A model generated the notes under the pieces. That model was not told the DNA's origin. It searched no databases and saw nothing but the letters and a program-made list of their open reading frames with translations. Positions 10,365 through 22,139 of a stretch of DNA of 64,000 nt are shown piece after piece. Made by a program: the position numbers and the translations under genes. The stretch is taken from positions 64,136,195 to 64,200,194 of the forward strand of contig CM070562.1 of the NCBI GenBank assembly GCA_036346405.1. The letters run 5' to 3'. Position 1 is the first letter of the stretch. Each line of letters begins with the position of its first letter. The stretch is from Phyllostachys edulis (taxonomy: Eukaryota; Streptophyta; Magnoliopsida; Poales; Poaceae).

Positions 10365-12276
10365 TGTGGATATCATGGGGATATGCTCATGATCTTAGGA
10401 TGATGTTACAATTGGCAATGTCGTTTTCGGTTTGTCGAAACGGCGTTTTCAGCAAGTGTTAGGACAATCGGTTATACCCGCGTTTAAGTCGCGGTACGAC
10501 CGCAGTGCGGTAATACCGGCTTGTAGATGGCAGTCGTACCGCATCAAGGTTGAACCGTTTGAGAAGCGGTATGGAATTTCCAGAGATGATGTTTTTGGAG
10601 AGTTTTGGATTTCCTTGAGAAGCGGTACGACCGCAGTTCTATGAGCGGTATGACCGCGATGCGGTAGTACCGGCTCTTACTTGGCGGTTGTACCGATTCT
10701 GCTTTGAAGTTCGGCCATTTTGGAGAAATGGTCTTGGGTTAGGTCAAGTTCATGGGTTTCATGGCATATATGTTGCATGATGCATGTTTGGACTAACGTG
10801 GGTCAAATTGTGAAGAACTTGTTCCCGGAATCGATTTCTTTGTCTATTGTTGTGCAGGCTGCTTGGAGGTCAATGACGGTCAATGGCTAGGATGATCGGC
10901 ACTAAGCTTGGAGAGCTGAGGTCCAGAACGATCAGGGATGCCAGATGAGGTCAATGGAGTCAAGCATGGCGCAAGAGGGACAAAGGTGACCGAACGGGCA
11001 AATCGGTGCAACGGGTTGGATCAAGCGGCGCGGGGGTCGGTGCAAGTGCCATGGTGGTTTCGGTGGGAGCCGGATGGAGAGACTTGCCGAAATGATGAGA
11101 GCATTGGATCAACCTACGTGGCGAAGCATGGGAGGTGCTTCACGAAAATGGGACTCGGTCTTCGAAAAAGATCGAGAAGGGGCATTTTGGTAATTTTACC
11201 AAATACCACCTTGGTGAACTTTTGCCAACCCTCGGCGCAAGACGGTGCGTGGAGAAGTGGATTAGGTCAAGAGGAGATGAAGACGACGCTTTAAAATACG
11301 TGCATGTGTGACCTGTCTGTGTTGGGCCTTAACGGGAGCCTATTAGGGCTCCATCTTCTAGAAGGTCTAAGCCTCCACTATAAATAGAGGAGGGAGGTGG
11401 CTGCACCCCCTCAACCCTTTCATTACTTGTAAACCCTAGTTTTGCTTTTGTGCTTAGGGAGTTGATAGTTGGAGGTTAGGGTTCTAGAGAGTTGGATTTG
11501 ATTTCGTGCTCATGTATTGAGTCTTTGTCCTCCATTGATGGAGTGGCTGTAAACCAATACCATATCAAATCAATCCAAAGAAAGTTCTCTCAAAGATGAG
11601 TTCATTTGCTTTCTTTCTCTCTATTTGGTGATTTGGGGGTCTTTCTTTGATCCACGAGTTTTTGCTTGGTTTTTTACCGTGATCTAACTTGCTGTGACAT
11701 GTGGGAACCCATCTAGAATCATCTTGATCATCAACCACCCACGAGCAAGTCTCTAGATCATATTTTGCATTTGGCTCGGTTTTTGAACCACCTTCGTTCA
11801 AATTGAAAAAGATTGGAACTTTGGCATGGATCTCTGTGATCTTTAATTGTAATAGGTTCTTAATATTTTTAGGAAGGTGTGGTTCAAATTTCGTGGAGTT
11901 TGGCCAAGTGGATCAAAAGTTGTGCCACTTTTAGTTTTAAATCGTCGTGTCGTTAGAAATCGGTTCAACCGCCCTTATAAGCGTGGTTGAACCGATCATT
12001 GGTTGGACCGCTTCGTTTACTGCGGTTGTACCGATCATTGGTACAACCGCCCATATAATGGTTGAACTGATTTTGGTTTCTTCAGCCTATCTTTGTGTCT
12101 GTTGATTGCTATGCTTGGGGTTTTTTTTATTAGGATTCAATACAAGGCTTCCGCTATACTTGTAGATTGATCTTCATAGCTATCGGAGCGACATTGGTGT
12201 TGAATCCAAATCAAAGTGAAAAAGTGAGCGTGCTCCTATTCACCCCCCCCCCTCTAGTCGCCTTTTCGGTCCAACA
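10365..12276 (+). repeat. 3' LTR of the copia element
   Basis: Direct repeat of 1198-3080. Palindrome clusters lie at 10490-10700 and 11960-12070. It keeps about 36 bases near 10435-10480 that the 5' LTR lacks. It ends GGTCCAACA at 12276, followed by the target duplication ATTCT. Confidence 0.95.
11379..11386 (+). promoter_or_regulatory. TATA box in copia 3' LTR
   Basis: TATAAATA in the same CCTCC...GAGGAGG setting as at 2175. It could drive transcription into the flanking aORF remnant. Confidence 0.7.
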
Positions 12277-12301
12277 ATTCTTATTCCATGACCTTTTGTA
12301 G

Positions 12302-13124
12302 CAAGTCGGCATAACAGATCCCTCAGATGCTCCTGACATCAATTTGGGATTTGCTGAAGATGACTCAAAGGAAGAGCAAGTTCCTCTAAGTAAGAGATGT
12401 TGTCTTGTAAAGGCGGTCGATAAGAAGAAAAAGGATGGGAGCTCGAGCTCTGCCCTTCCACCGACCTCTCTTGTGGGCCGCTTCCTAGGAGAAAGGGAGA
12501 AGGGGAAGGTGGTCATAGACCTTAAACATAAGGTCACTAAGGCCAATGTACCTTTCTATTATGACAATAAAACATTCTTAGTTTCCCCTTCTTTTGTTCT
12601 TGTCAAGCGAATCAAAAAGAAAAACCAGAAGAGTTACATTTCTTTTGTGAAGGCTACTGCCAATCCAGCAGAGCCTGTAGTCAAAAGAAATGATAACCCT
12701 TGGGCGGTCGAAGCTAGTTCTGACCACCAAGAAGGGGAAATTACGAAAGAAGCTCCAACAACTCCTCGCGATGTACGACCAGTTGAGGTTATACAAGACA
12801 TAGTCCCCTAGACCAGTGATGCCGGAAGCCTTCCAGATGCTAAAAGTGCAGAGCTGGCGAGAGTGACCGAAGAGGAGGAGAAGAAGATGAAGTCTTCTTT
12901 TAGAAAGATATCTTGTGGTTTCAAGATCGTGTCTAGGAAACCAAGGTATGTAAAATTAAAGGATAAGTAATTGTACTTATTCTTTTATTTCACAATTTGA
13001 TGTGTTAACTTCTCTTCTTTTGTTTCAGTCCTGCATCTCCAACCCTTGGGAACGTCTCCGCAGAGAAGTCTGCAATTGTTCTAGATATAACCATAGGGGT
13101 ATTAGTCTCCCCTCCGGTCATAGA
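12302..13124 (+). pseudogene. aORF, middle exons with one intron
   Basis: Continues the aORF after the copia-bearing intron. The open frame is rich in K, E and S (for example SKRCCLVKAVDKKKKDG), with a stop near 12809 before the splice site. An intron of normal plant form runs from GTATGT at 12946 to TTTCAG at 13028. The next exon (13029-13124) reads in frame up to the solo LTR at 13125 and resumes in frame at 14606. No function is known. Confidence 0.6.
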
Positions 13125-14605
13125 TGTTGGAAATATGCCCTAGAGGCAATCATAGAGATGATTATATTTCATTATGTTCATAAAACATTGGATAATATGT
13201 TATCTTGTTCCTAGAATAATATCGATAATATTTGTTATCAAGTATGAGACTTGATTGTGAAACTCTATATTTCTGCGATGATTATTCTTAAATGTTCCCT
13301 AGTCGGAAACATATGAGGACACATGTGAATAGACTAGCATATGTATTGGTTGATTTCTATGTTTCACAAATCATTGATATCGAGATATCAAACCAATAAT
13401 ATGGATACATGTTAGAGAACATGGTGTTTGATAACACCCACCTTGAGACACTGTTGAGATTGTTATGATTTCATGTGTCATCATTTGGTCTCAAGCAATG
13501 ATGATGTATAATCCTTAGACCTGAGATCAGCACGGTTTCCTACATGTGTAATACACTCTTAGGGGTTGCCAAACGCTGCTCGTAACTAGGTAGTTATAAA
13601 GGTCGTAGCTTTCGGGTTTGCTATGAAACATGCAGAGGAATGTGACTGGTCGGATATGGGATTTGCCCCTCCTAACATAACAGGAGAGATGTCTCTGGGC
13701 CCCTCGTTGTGGTCGGATAAAGTAAGTGCATGGCCATGCCACTAGTAATCGAAGTGTTCGACCACGTGAAGTTATCCGACACTCGATCGAGAAAGTATTG
13801 AACAGTCCATAGATGACACAACATCTCACCTGGAGTTCAACCAAATATCGTGAGGCAAAGGGAGAATACACGAGTAGGTCGCTTAGTTCGATCAGTTACA
13901 GACTGGTCGTAACCTGGTCGTAAGGAGTTACGAACTAGTCATGACCAAATACGAACTGGTCGTATAGAGATAGGACCTGGTCATAAGTGATGAGGACCTG
14001 GTCGTAGATCATATTGCATTAAGGTTTGTCCTATATAATTTATGTGTATATGGAAATCGTTTTGTTCTGCTAGGAACCGCTAAAGACTCGTAGTCAGAAA
14101 GGGTTTTCGAGTTACAACCGATTACACATAAACCTAACAGGTCACACACTTAACGGGTTGGAACAAAGCATGTGAGTTGCTCTACCAAAACCCTAGCCTC
14201 CATCTTCCGGAGAGCTCGATCGTGCGACTTGGTGCTAGCACACCGGTGTATGGTGTTCCTTCCCTGGACGTGTGGATACTGTAGAGGTGCTACTGCGGTT
14301 GCTGTTGCGCTTGAGGATGATCTGCGATCTTCATAAGGAACTACAGATGTTGCTGGAGGAGATGATCGACTCGCGAGGACGCTGGCCGATCGACTACAAC
14401 CATTGCATCGACATGCTCGACGCTGGACGATCGACTACGACCACTACATCGACGCGCTCTACATTGGACCAGGTTGCTCCAACTCTTCTTCCGCTGCTCT
14501 GCGCATCTGGTGGTAACGATCTATGATCATCTACTTTCTTGGCTTCCTAGTTTACGTGGCAGAATTTTTGATTTGTTGCTATCGTAGCCTACCTGTATCC
14601 CTACA
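13125..14605 (+). mobile_element. Solo LTR, family A copy 1
   Basis: Starts TGTTGGAAATATGCCC and ends CCCTACA. Flanks are ATAGA and GTAGA, a 5-bp duplication with one change. No internal region follows, and the aORF frame resumes beyond it, so this is a solo LTR left by recombination. A second copy is at 31701. The start resembles grass copia LTRs, but I cannot fix the lineage. It contains several TGGTCGTA words (13905-14010). Relative to copy 2 it lacks about 110 bases, including the TATA-box region. Confidence 0.82.
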
Positions 14606-15672
14606 GTAGAGACAGGAGCAAAGACGGTCGAGTCTTCGACCATCGCCCCTAAGGCAGCAAGGGAAGATGTGGTCGCCATCGAGCCAACCGCGCCTACAGG
14701 AGTGGTCGAACCACCAGTGGTCGTGGAGGCAGAGATTAAGACGGTGGAGGATCAAGCCTCCTTGATGATCGAGTCAACTGTAGAGGACATCAACACCCGA
14801 ACAGGGGATTTAACTCTGCGATCACCAAGGGAGGTTGATCCAGCAGCAGTGGAGAGCTCCGACCATCGTGATGGAAAGGAGGTCGTCAAAGAAATCCCTT
14901 CGGGACCTCAAGATGGAGTTTCTCATTCCTTCAGTGACAGCAAAGAAGAAGATGAAGAAGAAGACTTCAACCTCTTTCCAGAATTCTTTGGAGTTTCAAA
15001 TGTCGAGACCTCATCGTTTAGGTCCCACGACCGAGTCTCCACCCTAAAGATATTCCCAACAGAAGGTATTTTTTTATGATGAGCACCTTCAGGATCATTG
15101 GTGGGAGAAGGTAAAGGAAATCAATAAATTCGAGAATTCCGAAGCCATGTATGCACACTTCGCTCGATCAGTAATCGATGTAAGTGTTCGATACCAAAAT
15201 TTGCATATTTGGGATTTTACATTTATGCTTTTCCTCATTGCATATTTCCTTTTTTAGAAAACTCTTGAACAAATTGCCACAGTTGGTGAATACCATTAAC
15301 AACTCATATTGCTAAGGAAGCAAAAATCTGAACTCTACGAGCAGGCAGAGAGATGGTAAGTTACTATAACGAGTAGTTTTTGACCACTTGTCTAGTACTC
15401 ATATCACTGTAACCTTTGTAGGTTTAAAAGCGATCAAAAGACCTTAGCCAATGCACTCAACTATGAGAAAGCCGTGTCGACCTATTGAAGAATCTTCAAG
15501 AGGCTAGTTCTGTAGCTTGCAAGTTGTAGAATATAATTAAAAGTAAGTAGCTTACTTCTATTTGGCATTTTGACAACTTCTTTTCTTTTTCTAACTTCTT
15601 TCCTTTTTCATATAAAGAAGTGGATATGGGTAAGCTTCGATTTGAGGTCGAATCTAAGAGCATGGTGATTGA
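14606..15672 (+). pseudogene. aORF, further exons with two introns
   Basis: The frame resumes after the solo LTR (ETGAKTVESS...) and runs through an acidic stretch (EEDEEEDF near 14950). A one-base shift occurs at the T run near 15067-15074. The exon ending at 15179 contains DEHLQDHWWEKVKEINKF. Introns are 15180-15257 and 15356-15421, both with GTAAG donors and TAG acceptors. Across the second, a tryptophan codon is rebuilt. Stops near 15296 and 15487 break the protein. The last piece (VDMGKLRFEVESKSMVI) continues at 19343 after the next insert. Confidence 0.6.
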
Positions 15673-16248
15673 TGTAACGTCCTGTTTTTAGTTTCAGTAA
15701 AGGAGTTTCAAAATACAGTTTTGATTTCAAAAGTTCAACTTCAAATTTCACTCAAATCTCAAAATTTTAGATTTTAAAACCTCCCAAATCTCTAGACATG
15801 GCCCAATCTCCCATCAGGGCCTAGCCCAGCCTATCCCCTTCTTTCCCCTACCTCCCTAGCCCTGGCGATGCCCCCAGCTCTGGGCAGCGTCGACGTCCTG
15901 GCTCCTCTCCGCGCCACCACGCCGGCGTCGCTCGTGTCAGCACCTCGGAGCCATGCCCGGACCACCACCCCCAGCTCTCCCCTCTCCCCGTCGCCTATCC
16001 TATCCCAGCTTTGCCGTGTGTGCTACGCCCTGTGCCTAGCTCCTCCGCTCCTGCTCTCGTCTGCCACTGTCGCGCTACCCGCGTCAACGTGTGTCGAAGC
16101 TCGCCGTGCACCCCTGCACCCTCGTCCAATCCTGAATTTTCCACCGCGTCCACGCGCGCGCCTCCGGCCTGGCTTCATTGCACCGTGCCACCCTCAGCAC
16201 TTGCACCGCCATCAAGTGCCTCCAACGACCACCTTCTCCTCTTGTGGC

Positions 16249-16254
16249 TATAAG
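16249..16254 (+). promoter_or_regulatory. Putative TATA box in the solo LTR
   Basis: TATAAG at the end of the GC-rich part, followed 40 bases on by a CT repeat. A likely LTR promoter, untested. Confidence 0.4.
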
Positions 16255-16290
16255 AGAAGCCCCTGCATCCCCTTGCCCCTCACCTCCTCA

Positions 16291-16315
16291 TCTCTCTCTC
16301 TCTCTCTCTCTCTCT
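16291..16315 (+). repeat. (CT)n microsatellite
   Basis: About 12 CT units just after the putative TATA box of the solo LTR, typical of plant leader sequences. Confidence 0.9.
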
Positions 16316-19300
16316 TGGTAAGTCCTACCAAAGAAACCCGAGCTCCCCTTGTTTTTGGCCATTTCTTCATCTCAGGTTAGCTCTTCCCTTGCTACCTGTG
16401 TCCTCTTGCATTCTGGGACACCAGGAGATAATCCCCCAAGTTGATTTTGCTTTTGATCTTCAGGAGCCGCCGAACTTGCTTTTCCTCTTCGCCTCCAGAC
16501 TTTTCACCCCCTTCATCGCCGATCGAGTTTCTCGACATTGTGGACCAATCGGCTGCTATAGGAGCACCAGATGACCATCCCGAAGCTATCCCAAGCACTG
16601 CCAAGGTTCTCACTCTACTCCGGCAAGCTCTCCATGCAAGCTCCCTCGCAGTCGCCTCAGACCCTCGTCGCCAGCCAGTCTCCGACCGCCTCCGCCCTTC
16701 CCTAGTGCACCGGTGAGTTTCCCTTGCTCCCTAGGTGCTCGTGCGCACATCCTTTTGTTGAGGGCACAGTTGAGTCATCGACGGCTTTGTGACTCGAGCG
16801 CCACCGCCGCTTCTTGCCGTCGTGCCGTCGCCGTAAACCACCTTGAGCCCCGCCGCCAGTACCCATGTGATCGCTGTCCTCTTGGCATCCCATTTTGGGC
16901 CTTGGCAGTCGCTGCCATGGCCATACTCATCAGCAACAAGCCAAAGCCGCAAGCGCCCATGGCTTCCCGTGTTTGGTCCGAAGCTCAGGCAGCTCCTGTA
17001 GCTCCATTTAATCAATAGAATCTTTGTCTTTAGGGTTGTGCTTTGATTAGCATAATTAAACTGTGGGTTTAATGCTGTCTGGTTTCAATGCCGTGTGGAC
17101 CCGAGGGCAGTTAATTGAAAACCTGGTTTCTTTTAACTCAATGACAGCGGGATCCGCAGAAGTGTTTGTGGAGTGTTGCCTCATGGACCCGAAGTGTTGT
17201 GCACGTAGACTAAGTCCGTGCGCTATTCCTGTGTGCCAACCCCTGTGCGTTGGGACCCGCACGTCAGAGAGAGTTACTCTCTCCCCTTTTCTTTTCTAGA
17301 TTTAATTTCAGTTTAAATCTTTAAAAGGCCTGTTCTCACTCATTTTAACTCCGATTCAAGTGAATTTAGTTTCTAAAAATTTATAAATTCAAGATATTTC
17401 TAATGGAAGTAGCTTTGTTCAATTTGGAGTTCATTTGTTATTTCTTTATTATTTATTTGTTTTGTTTGCTTATTTGTTCTTTTCCTGCGCGTTCGTTCGA
17501 GTAGAGTTCGAAGAAGCGTGAGATCTCCAATTTGATCAAGCTCAAGACTATCAAGACCCTCTTGCCTTTGATCCAGGCGAGTCAATATTTTGATCATATT
17601 GAACCTATATTTTATGCAAATTATATTCTTTTAAAATATCAAATTGCATGCTAAATTTGTTATGCAAATGTATGTTAAATCCTTAAGATAGTTAAATACC
17701 AATTTGATACTTAAATATTATACAATCCTTTGGAAATTGAATTCCCTTAATCCTTGTCACCCAAGATAAATATGTGGTGACCTACAAGCTATAGTCATAC
17801 TTATGCATCATGCTAGCCTTGCTTAAGTACCAGGGCATTAATTGCCCTAATCATCTTTTAATGATGAAAATAGATTTGGGCAATCATTTTGGGTGCTTCT
17901 CAAAAACTCTAATAACTTGTTGTTACCACATCTGGGCGGTTGGTATGATGGATGGTATAATGGTGGGCGCTAATGTAGCCTAAGGAATGTTAGTATATGG
18001 TTGGTATGCGGAATGAACCGCCCAGATGACTTTAAAAACTTAATCCTGTGATGACCTCCCAATGTAAAACAATACAACCACAAGTCTATAATAGTGTCGG
18101 CCTGGCTAAATAATTTGTATCCATCGGTACGAGTTGCACCATTGGAGGACCCGCTACGCCATGCCACTGGCGTAAGCTGTCATGGTCACGGGTTGGGGTG
18201 TACGACTTACGTCGCTGTGTGGGCGTAAGCCATGTGGCGCAAGAGGGGGTCTGGGTAATGATTGATGCAATTGTGTGGGTGTAACCCTTCTCAGGTGAAA
18301 CCTTAGCGGGTGTAACTAATATTGAGGGATGCATTGTAAAGGCCTTGTGATAATTTCCCTTGATTCACATGTCTAAGAAAACGAGTGTGCATATCAAGAT
18401 GATCATCTCTTGTGGGTAAAGTGTGCAGTATCTACAAAGTAATAAGCAATTCGAACAGCCGCGCCCATAATCAAGGATGGGCATGGGAACTTACATGAGT
18501 TTGTTCTATTTATAAAAACCTTTGTGGATGGGATGAAAACTCGTTGGGATGATGTGACCCTGAATTTGGATTTTTCCTAGGGAAATGAACCCTAGTGTTG
18601 TTAATAAGGTGGATGTACCCTAATCAAAACTAAGCATAAGGTGGAGGCAACCTCCACTGTTTTAAATATTGCACAATATTTCCTTAATAAAATGTGATTT
18701 GGTTAAAATACTAAGTGATAGGACTTTCTAGGTATTGTAATTAAAAATGTTGCTTTGCGCAAATAAAAGAACCCGAGTCTTCCTTGATAAAGCCTTGCAT
18801 ATACATATATTTCATCCTCTGTGTGTTGGCTCGCAAGCACGGTTGTTTGTGCTCACCCTCGTTCTTTCCTCCAACTCTCAGAAGCCGTGGATCAAGGACA
18901 TTATGCGCACTACGAGGATCCAGATGTTGGTGGCCAAGACGATGCCGAAGAGTAGTTTAGCTTCTAGTAGTCTAGGTCTCGTCCTAGTCGAGCTGGCTTC
19001 GATGGTACTCGTGTACACCAATATTATCCAAGTCTTTGGATAATATCGGTCCTACATAGGTTTCCCCAGTCGCGTGCCTGTGGCGAGATATGCTCTGCCC
19101 TTTTTTGCTTCTGCTGTCGTTCGCTATTCTGTAATGTAATCCATTTGGCCTGTTTGGCCCTATTGTAAAACTTGACTCGATGCGGTCTAATTGAACTCTG
19201 ATGTTATGTATTAATGAATGGTACAGTTTACGTAATGTATGAAATGATTCAGTGATGTATCTGTGAGCGCTATCTACTGATCTAGGGAATAGCGCTGTGT

Positions 19301-19342
19301 TTTTTTACAAAGGATTCTAGATTGTGAAATCCGGGTCCAACA

Positions 19343-19983
19343 ATTGATGACTTTACCCGTATCACCAAAGAAAAAGACAAGGCCATAAAGGAATGGGAGG
19401 AGCAGTGCTCGGAAGATGTTGTCTCTCATGAAAATGAAGTCAAGAAGCTTGACGACCATGGGCAGGTAAGAATTCTTTACCTACGACCAATATAAAGTAC
19501 TAGTCTTAATTGGAGTTTTAATAACTGGTCGTTACTCTATTTTCAGAGCAAGTGTCAGAAATAAAACAACTTTAGGAGGTTTTGACTCATAGATAGGAGG
19601 AGACGAAGGCCACGAAGATCAATCTTCAAGACAATGTTTCTCTCCTGAACAACGTGCTCGGAGGCCTAGGTGCGGAGGAGGTAACTCCTCTCGAAGACAC
19701 CGTGGTCAGACATACGAGCACCGTTGGGCAGCAGGTCAGGACTCTCCAGGAGCTGATAACTACTCTGAAGATCAACCAGGCCGAATCAATAAGGCTGGTA
19801 GCCATAAACGGAGTAAGTTTTGCCTTAGCAAAGCTTAAATCCTTATACTACAACCTTAATCTCCTTCCAGTTGAGGCTAATTTTGACTGCCCTGAAGTAG
19901 AAGCCCAACTTGAAGAGACCCAATCAGTTGGAAAGAAGGTAGTAGAGGACATGCAGCTAGGATCTCCTTCATTTTCTGAGTAG
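19343..19983 (+). pseudogene. aORF, last exons (coiled-coil-like)
   Basis: Continues after the solo LTR with DDFTRITKEKDKAIKEWEEQ, a helical, charged stretch. An intron probably runs 19466-19546 (GTAAGA to TTTCAG). The last exon has stops near 19573 and 19600, then an open frame to the TAG at 19981-19983 (ending LGSPSFSE). This is the 3' end of the plus-strand gene. It lies about 1 kb from the integrase end of the minus-strand pol, so the two transcription units converge. Confidence 0.6.
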
Positions 19984-20222
19984 TTTGTAATAGTGTACTA
20001 ATTGTAAAAACAATGTTTATCTTTGTATGTATAAAGCTTCATTTCCTGCAATGGTGTTTTCGAGCCGTTAGTAACTCATAAGACAAATAAAAAAAATGAG
20101 AACTGAAATATAAGACTAAGATTTAAAGTCAAGATTATAACTTTATCCTAGCCCCCGACTGTTTGCTTAGTTGAAGTAATAAAAGTAAGGAAACAGTGGA
20201 AATATAGCTTGTTTAATACCTT

Positions 20223-20690
20223 AGTTTTGACCACATTTTATCAAACTTAATCCCTTATATTGGCAGCAACAGTAAGGGTCTGGTCGACATTAGAAAGCTC
20301 CTTCTAGTGGGCAGGACCACATGCATAGAGGAGAGTCTTCGACTAGGTGACATTCCTGTTTTTCGACCAGTGTAAGGAGAATCAAGTGTTTGAAAAATGG
20401 TCAAAATAAAGATCTTAAGTTTTGCTCATTAAATAATTATTTTGAACAACAAATACCATAGAAAATAATCATAAATGAAGGAAAAAGAGGAGAAAAGAAC
20501 TTGCTTAAAAATTCTTCGATCACATTTTATTGAACTTAGTTTCCTTGTATTGGTAGCAAGAGTTAGGAACAGGTTAACACTAGGAAGTTCCTTCTAGTGG
20601 ACATGACCACATGCAGAGAGAAAATACTTCAACTAGGTGTTGTTACCATCCTCCGACTAGTGTAAGAAAAACTAAGCATTTTAAAAGTGA
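20223..20690 (+). repeat. Direct repeat pair between aORF and pol
   Basis: A stretch of about 160-180 bases at 20223-20390 recurs at 20513-20690 with moderate divergence. Shared words are GAACTTAG/AAACTTAAT, TCCTTCTAGTGG and GACCACATGCA. It lies in the non-coding spacer where the two transcription units meet. No coding potential is seen. Confidence 0.75.
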
Positions 20691-20899
20691 TTGAAAGAAC
20701 ATGAAAGCTTTACACTTTTGTTGACTTTTCAACACAATAAAGATTGAAGAAAACATAAACTTTATTAAGAGTATAGGAATTTACACATAGAATTTTTGGA
20801 ACTAGTCGATTTTCCATGAATTATATAGAATTCTACCATATATCATTGCCAGTCGTACCGAACCTGGTCTCGTGACTTTGACCACAATGTAAAGACCAC

Positions 20900-22110
20900 T
20901 TAGGGGAGGGTTTGTTTCGATTAGACTGAGTTTGAATCTTCTTCAAAACCAAGTCACCTATAGCAAGGCTGTGAGCTTGGACCTTACAATTGTAGTATTT
21001 GTGAAGGGCTTGTTGGTAGACAACCGAACGGATTAAGACTTAATTTCTGTTTTTTTTTAGTAGATTGATATCATCAGCTCAAATTTGTTCTTGGTCAAGG
21101 TCGTTACTGTTTTCGACCCTTGTAGACCGAATCTTTTGTTCTGGTGGAAGCATAGCTTCAACACTTAAAACTAGAAAGAAGGGTGTTGCGCCTATGGCTC
21201 AAATACCGGTTGTGCGAATTGCCAAGTAATTCTTTCACCCAAGCCCCCGAGCGCTTTATAAGCTAGTCGAAAGCTCAAGTTTTTATTCCTTGCATAATTT
21301 GGCCATTTGCCTTTTTGACTGCCACATTACTTCGTGGATGGGCAACAAAGGCGTAGCATAATTTAGTATCAAATTTCTTGCAAAATTCTTAAAATTTTGT
21401 GCTAAAAAATTGAGTACCATTATCAGTTGTGATCCGATTTGGAACACCAAATCGAGTGATTATATTTTTCATCATAAATTTCTTGGCTGCTTTCATTGTG
21501 ATCCTAGTAATGGGTTTGGCTTCCATCCATTTTGTGAACGCGTCAATAGCAACAAAAAGGAATTCAAAGCCCTCAGGTGCCTTTGGGAATGGTCCTAGGA
21601 TATCTAAACCCCAGGTTGTAAAAGGCCAAGAAAGAGGTATGATTTGTAATGCTTGAGCTGGTTGGTGTCTTTGCCTGCAATGGAACTTGTATTGTACATA
21701 TTTCTGAACAAGCTCTTTTGTGTCATGGAGGGTTGTCGACTAGTAAAAGCCTTGTCAAAAAGCTTTTCCGACCAGTGTTCCGTAGAAAGCATGAGTTCCA
21801 CAAAATCCTCCATGTATATTGTTAAGGAGATCTAATACTTTTTTCTGCGGTATACATCGCATGGGTACCCCTTGAGTACCTCTTTTATAAAGGACTCCTT
21901 TGACCAAAATATACATTTTGGCCTTGCGAAATAAACGATCAGCCTCAAGATCTTTATCGGGTATAGTACCCTTTAGAAGATACTGGTAGATGACATTCAT
22001 CCATATATCTTCATATTCTAGAGAGGCTATCTTACTTGGAGTAGTTTCTATTTTTTCGACCAGAGACAACTTCTGAAGTTGTTCCGAAAAAATGTTTTTC
22101 AAGCTTTCTA
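20900..22110 (-). pseudogene. Tat integrase, broken, catalytic Glu lost
   Basis: Read on the minus strand: ADRLFRKAKMYILVKGVLYKR and GGFCGTHA (zinc-finger side, 22000-21780), then WGLDILGP (first Asp) and TTDNGTQF (second Asp, near 21430). The family word NGQVERANG appears as VAVKKANGQ near 21325, so the catalytic glutamate is replaced by lysine, a possible G-to-A change. A frameshift near 21790 and stops follow. The active enzyme would insert the cDNA. The core fits Tat elements better than chromoviruses, and no chromodomain is seen. Confidence 0.85.
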
Positions 22111-22139
22111 AATTTTGACAAATAATTCCCCATGGTCAA

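Larger units (their letters stand above)
1198..12276 (+). mobile_element. Sirevirus-type Ty1/copia retrotransposon, full length, inactive
   Basis: Two direct LTRs (1198-3080 and 10365-12276) start with TGTGG and end with CCAACA. They enclose a tRNA-Met-type primer site, gag, protease, integrase, RT and RNase H in copia order, a 1.8-kb non-coding tail and a polypurine tract. Flanks are ATTAT before and ATTCT after, a 5-bp target duplication with one change. Sirevirus traits are the long LTRs, clusters of CG-rich palindromes in the LTRs, a long coiled gag with CxxC pairs, and repeated polypurine tracts before the 3' LTR. The LTRs differ by a few percent by eye and LTR 1 lacks about 36 bases near its start. 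Gag and pol have several frameshifts and nonsense codons, so it is not autonomous. Confidence 0.92.
1129..12301 (+). other. aORF intron that received the copia element
   Basis: The donor GTAAGC is at 1129 and the acceptor TTTTGTAG ends at 12301. Without the 11,079-base copia insert the intron would be about 94 bases, like the other aORF introns (66-83 bases). The exons on both sides join in frame (CLK to QVGIT). Inferred from splice signals and frame only. Confidence 0.55.
15673..19342 (+). mobile_element. Solo LTR (long TGTAAC type), 3.7 kb
   Basis: Starts TGTAACGTCCTG, ends GGGTCCAACA, with exact ATTGA duplications (15668-15672 and 19343-19347). The aORF frame reads across when it is ignored. 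There is no internal domain or second LTR, so it is a solo LTR. It has a GC-rich part (15870-16990) with a TATA box and a CT microsatellite, then an AT-rich body with a conserved core (GTGGGTAAAG...TTCGAACAGCC, 18409-18485) shared with four other LTRs here. The long frames in the GC-rich part look like composition effects, not genes. The lineage is probably gypsy; Del/Tekay-like is a guess. Confidence 0.85.

Noticed and set aside
12211..12546. Minus-strand frame across the copia 3' LTR end
   Set aside because: It spans an element boundary and mirrors the plus-strand aORF exon.
15868..16380. Long proline/serine-rich open frames in the GC-rich parts of solo LTRs (also 23326-24009, 35548-36284, 39734-40209)
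   Set aside because: They lie in LTR promoter regions, overlap in several frames, lack known domains and fit C-rich composition.
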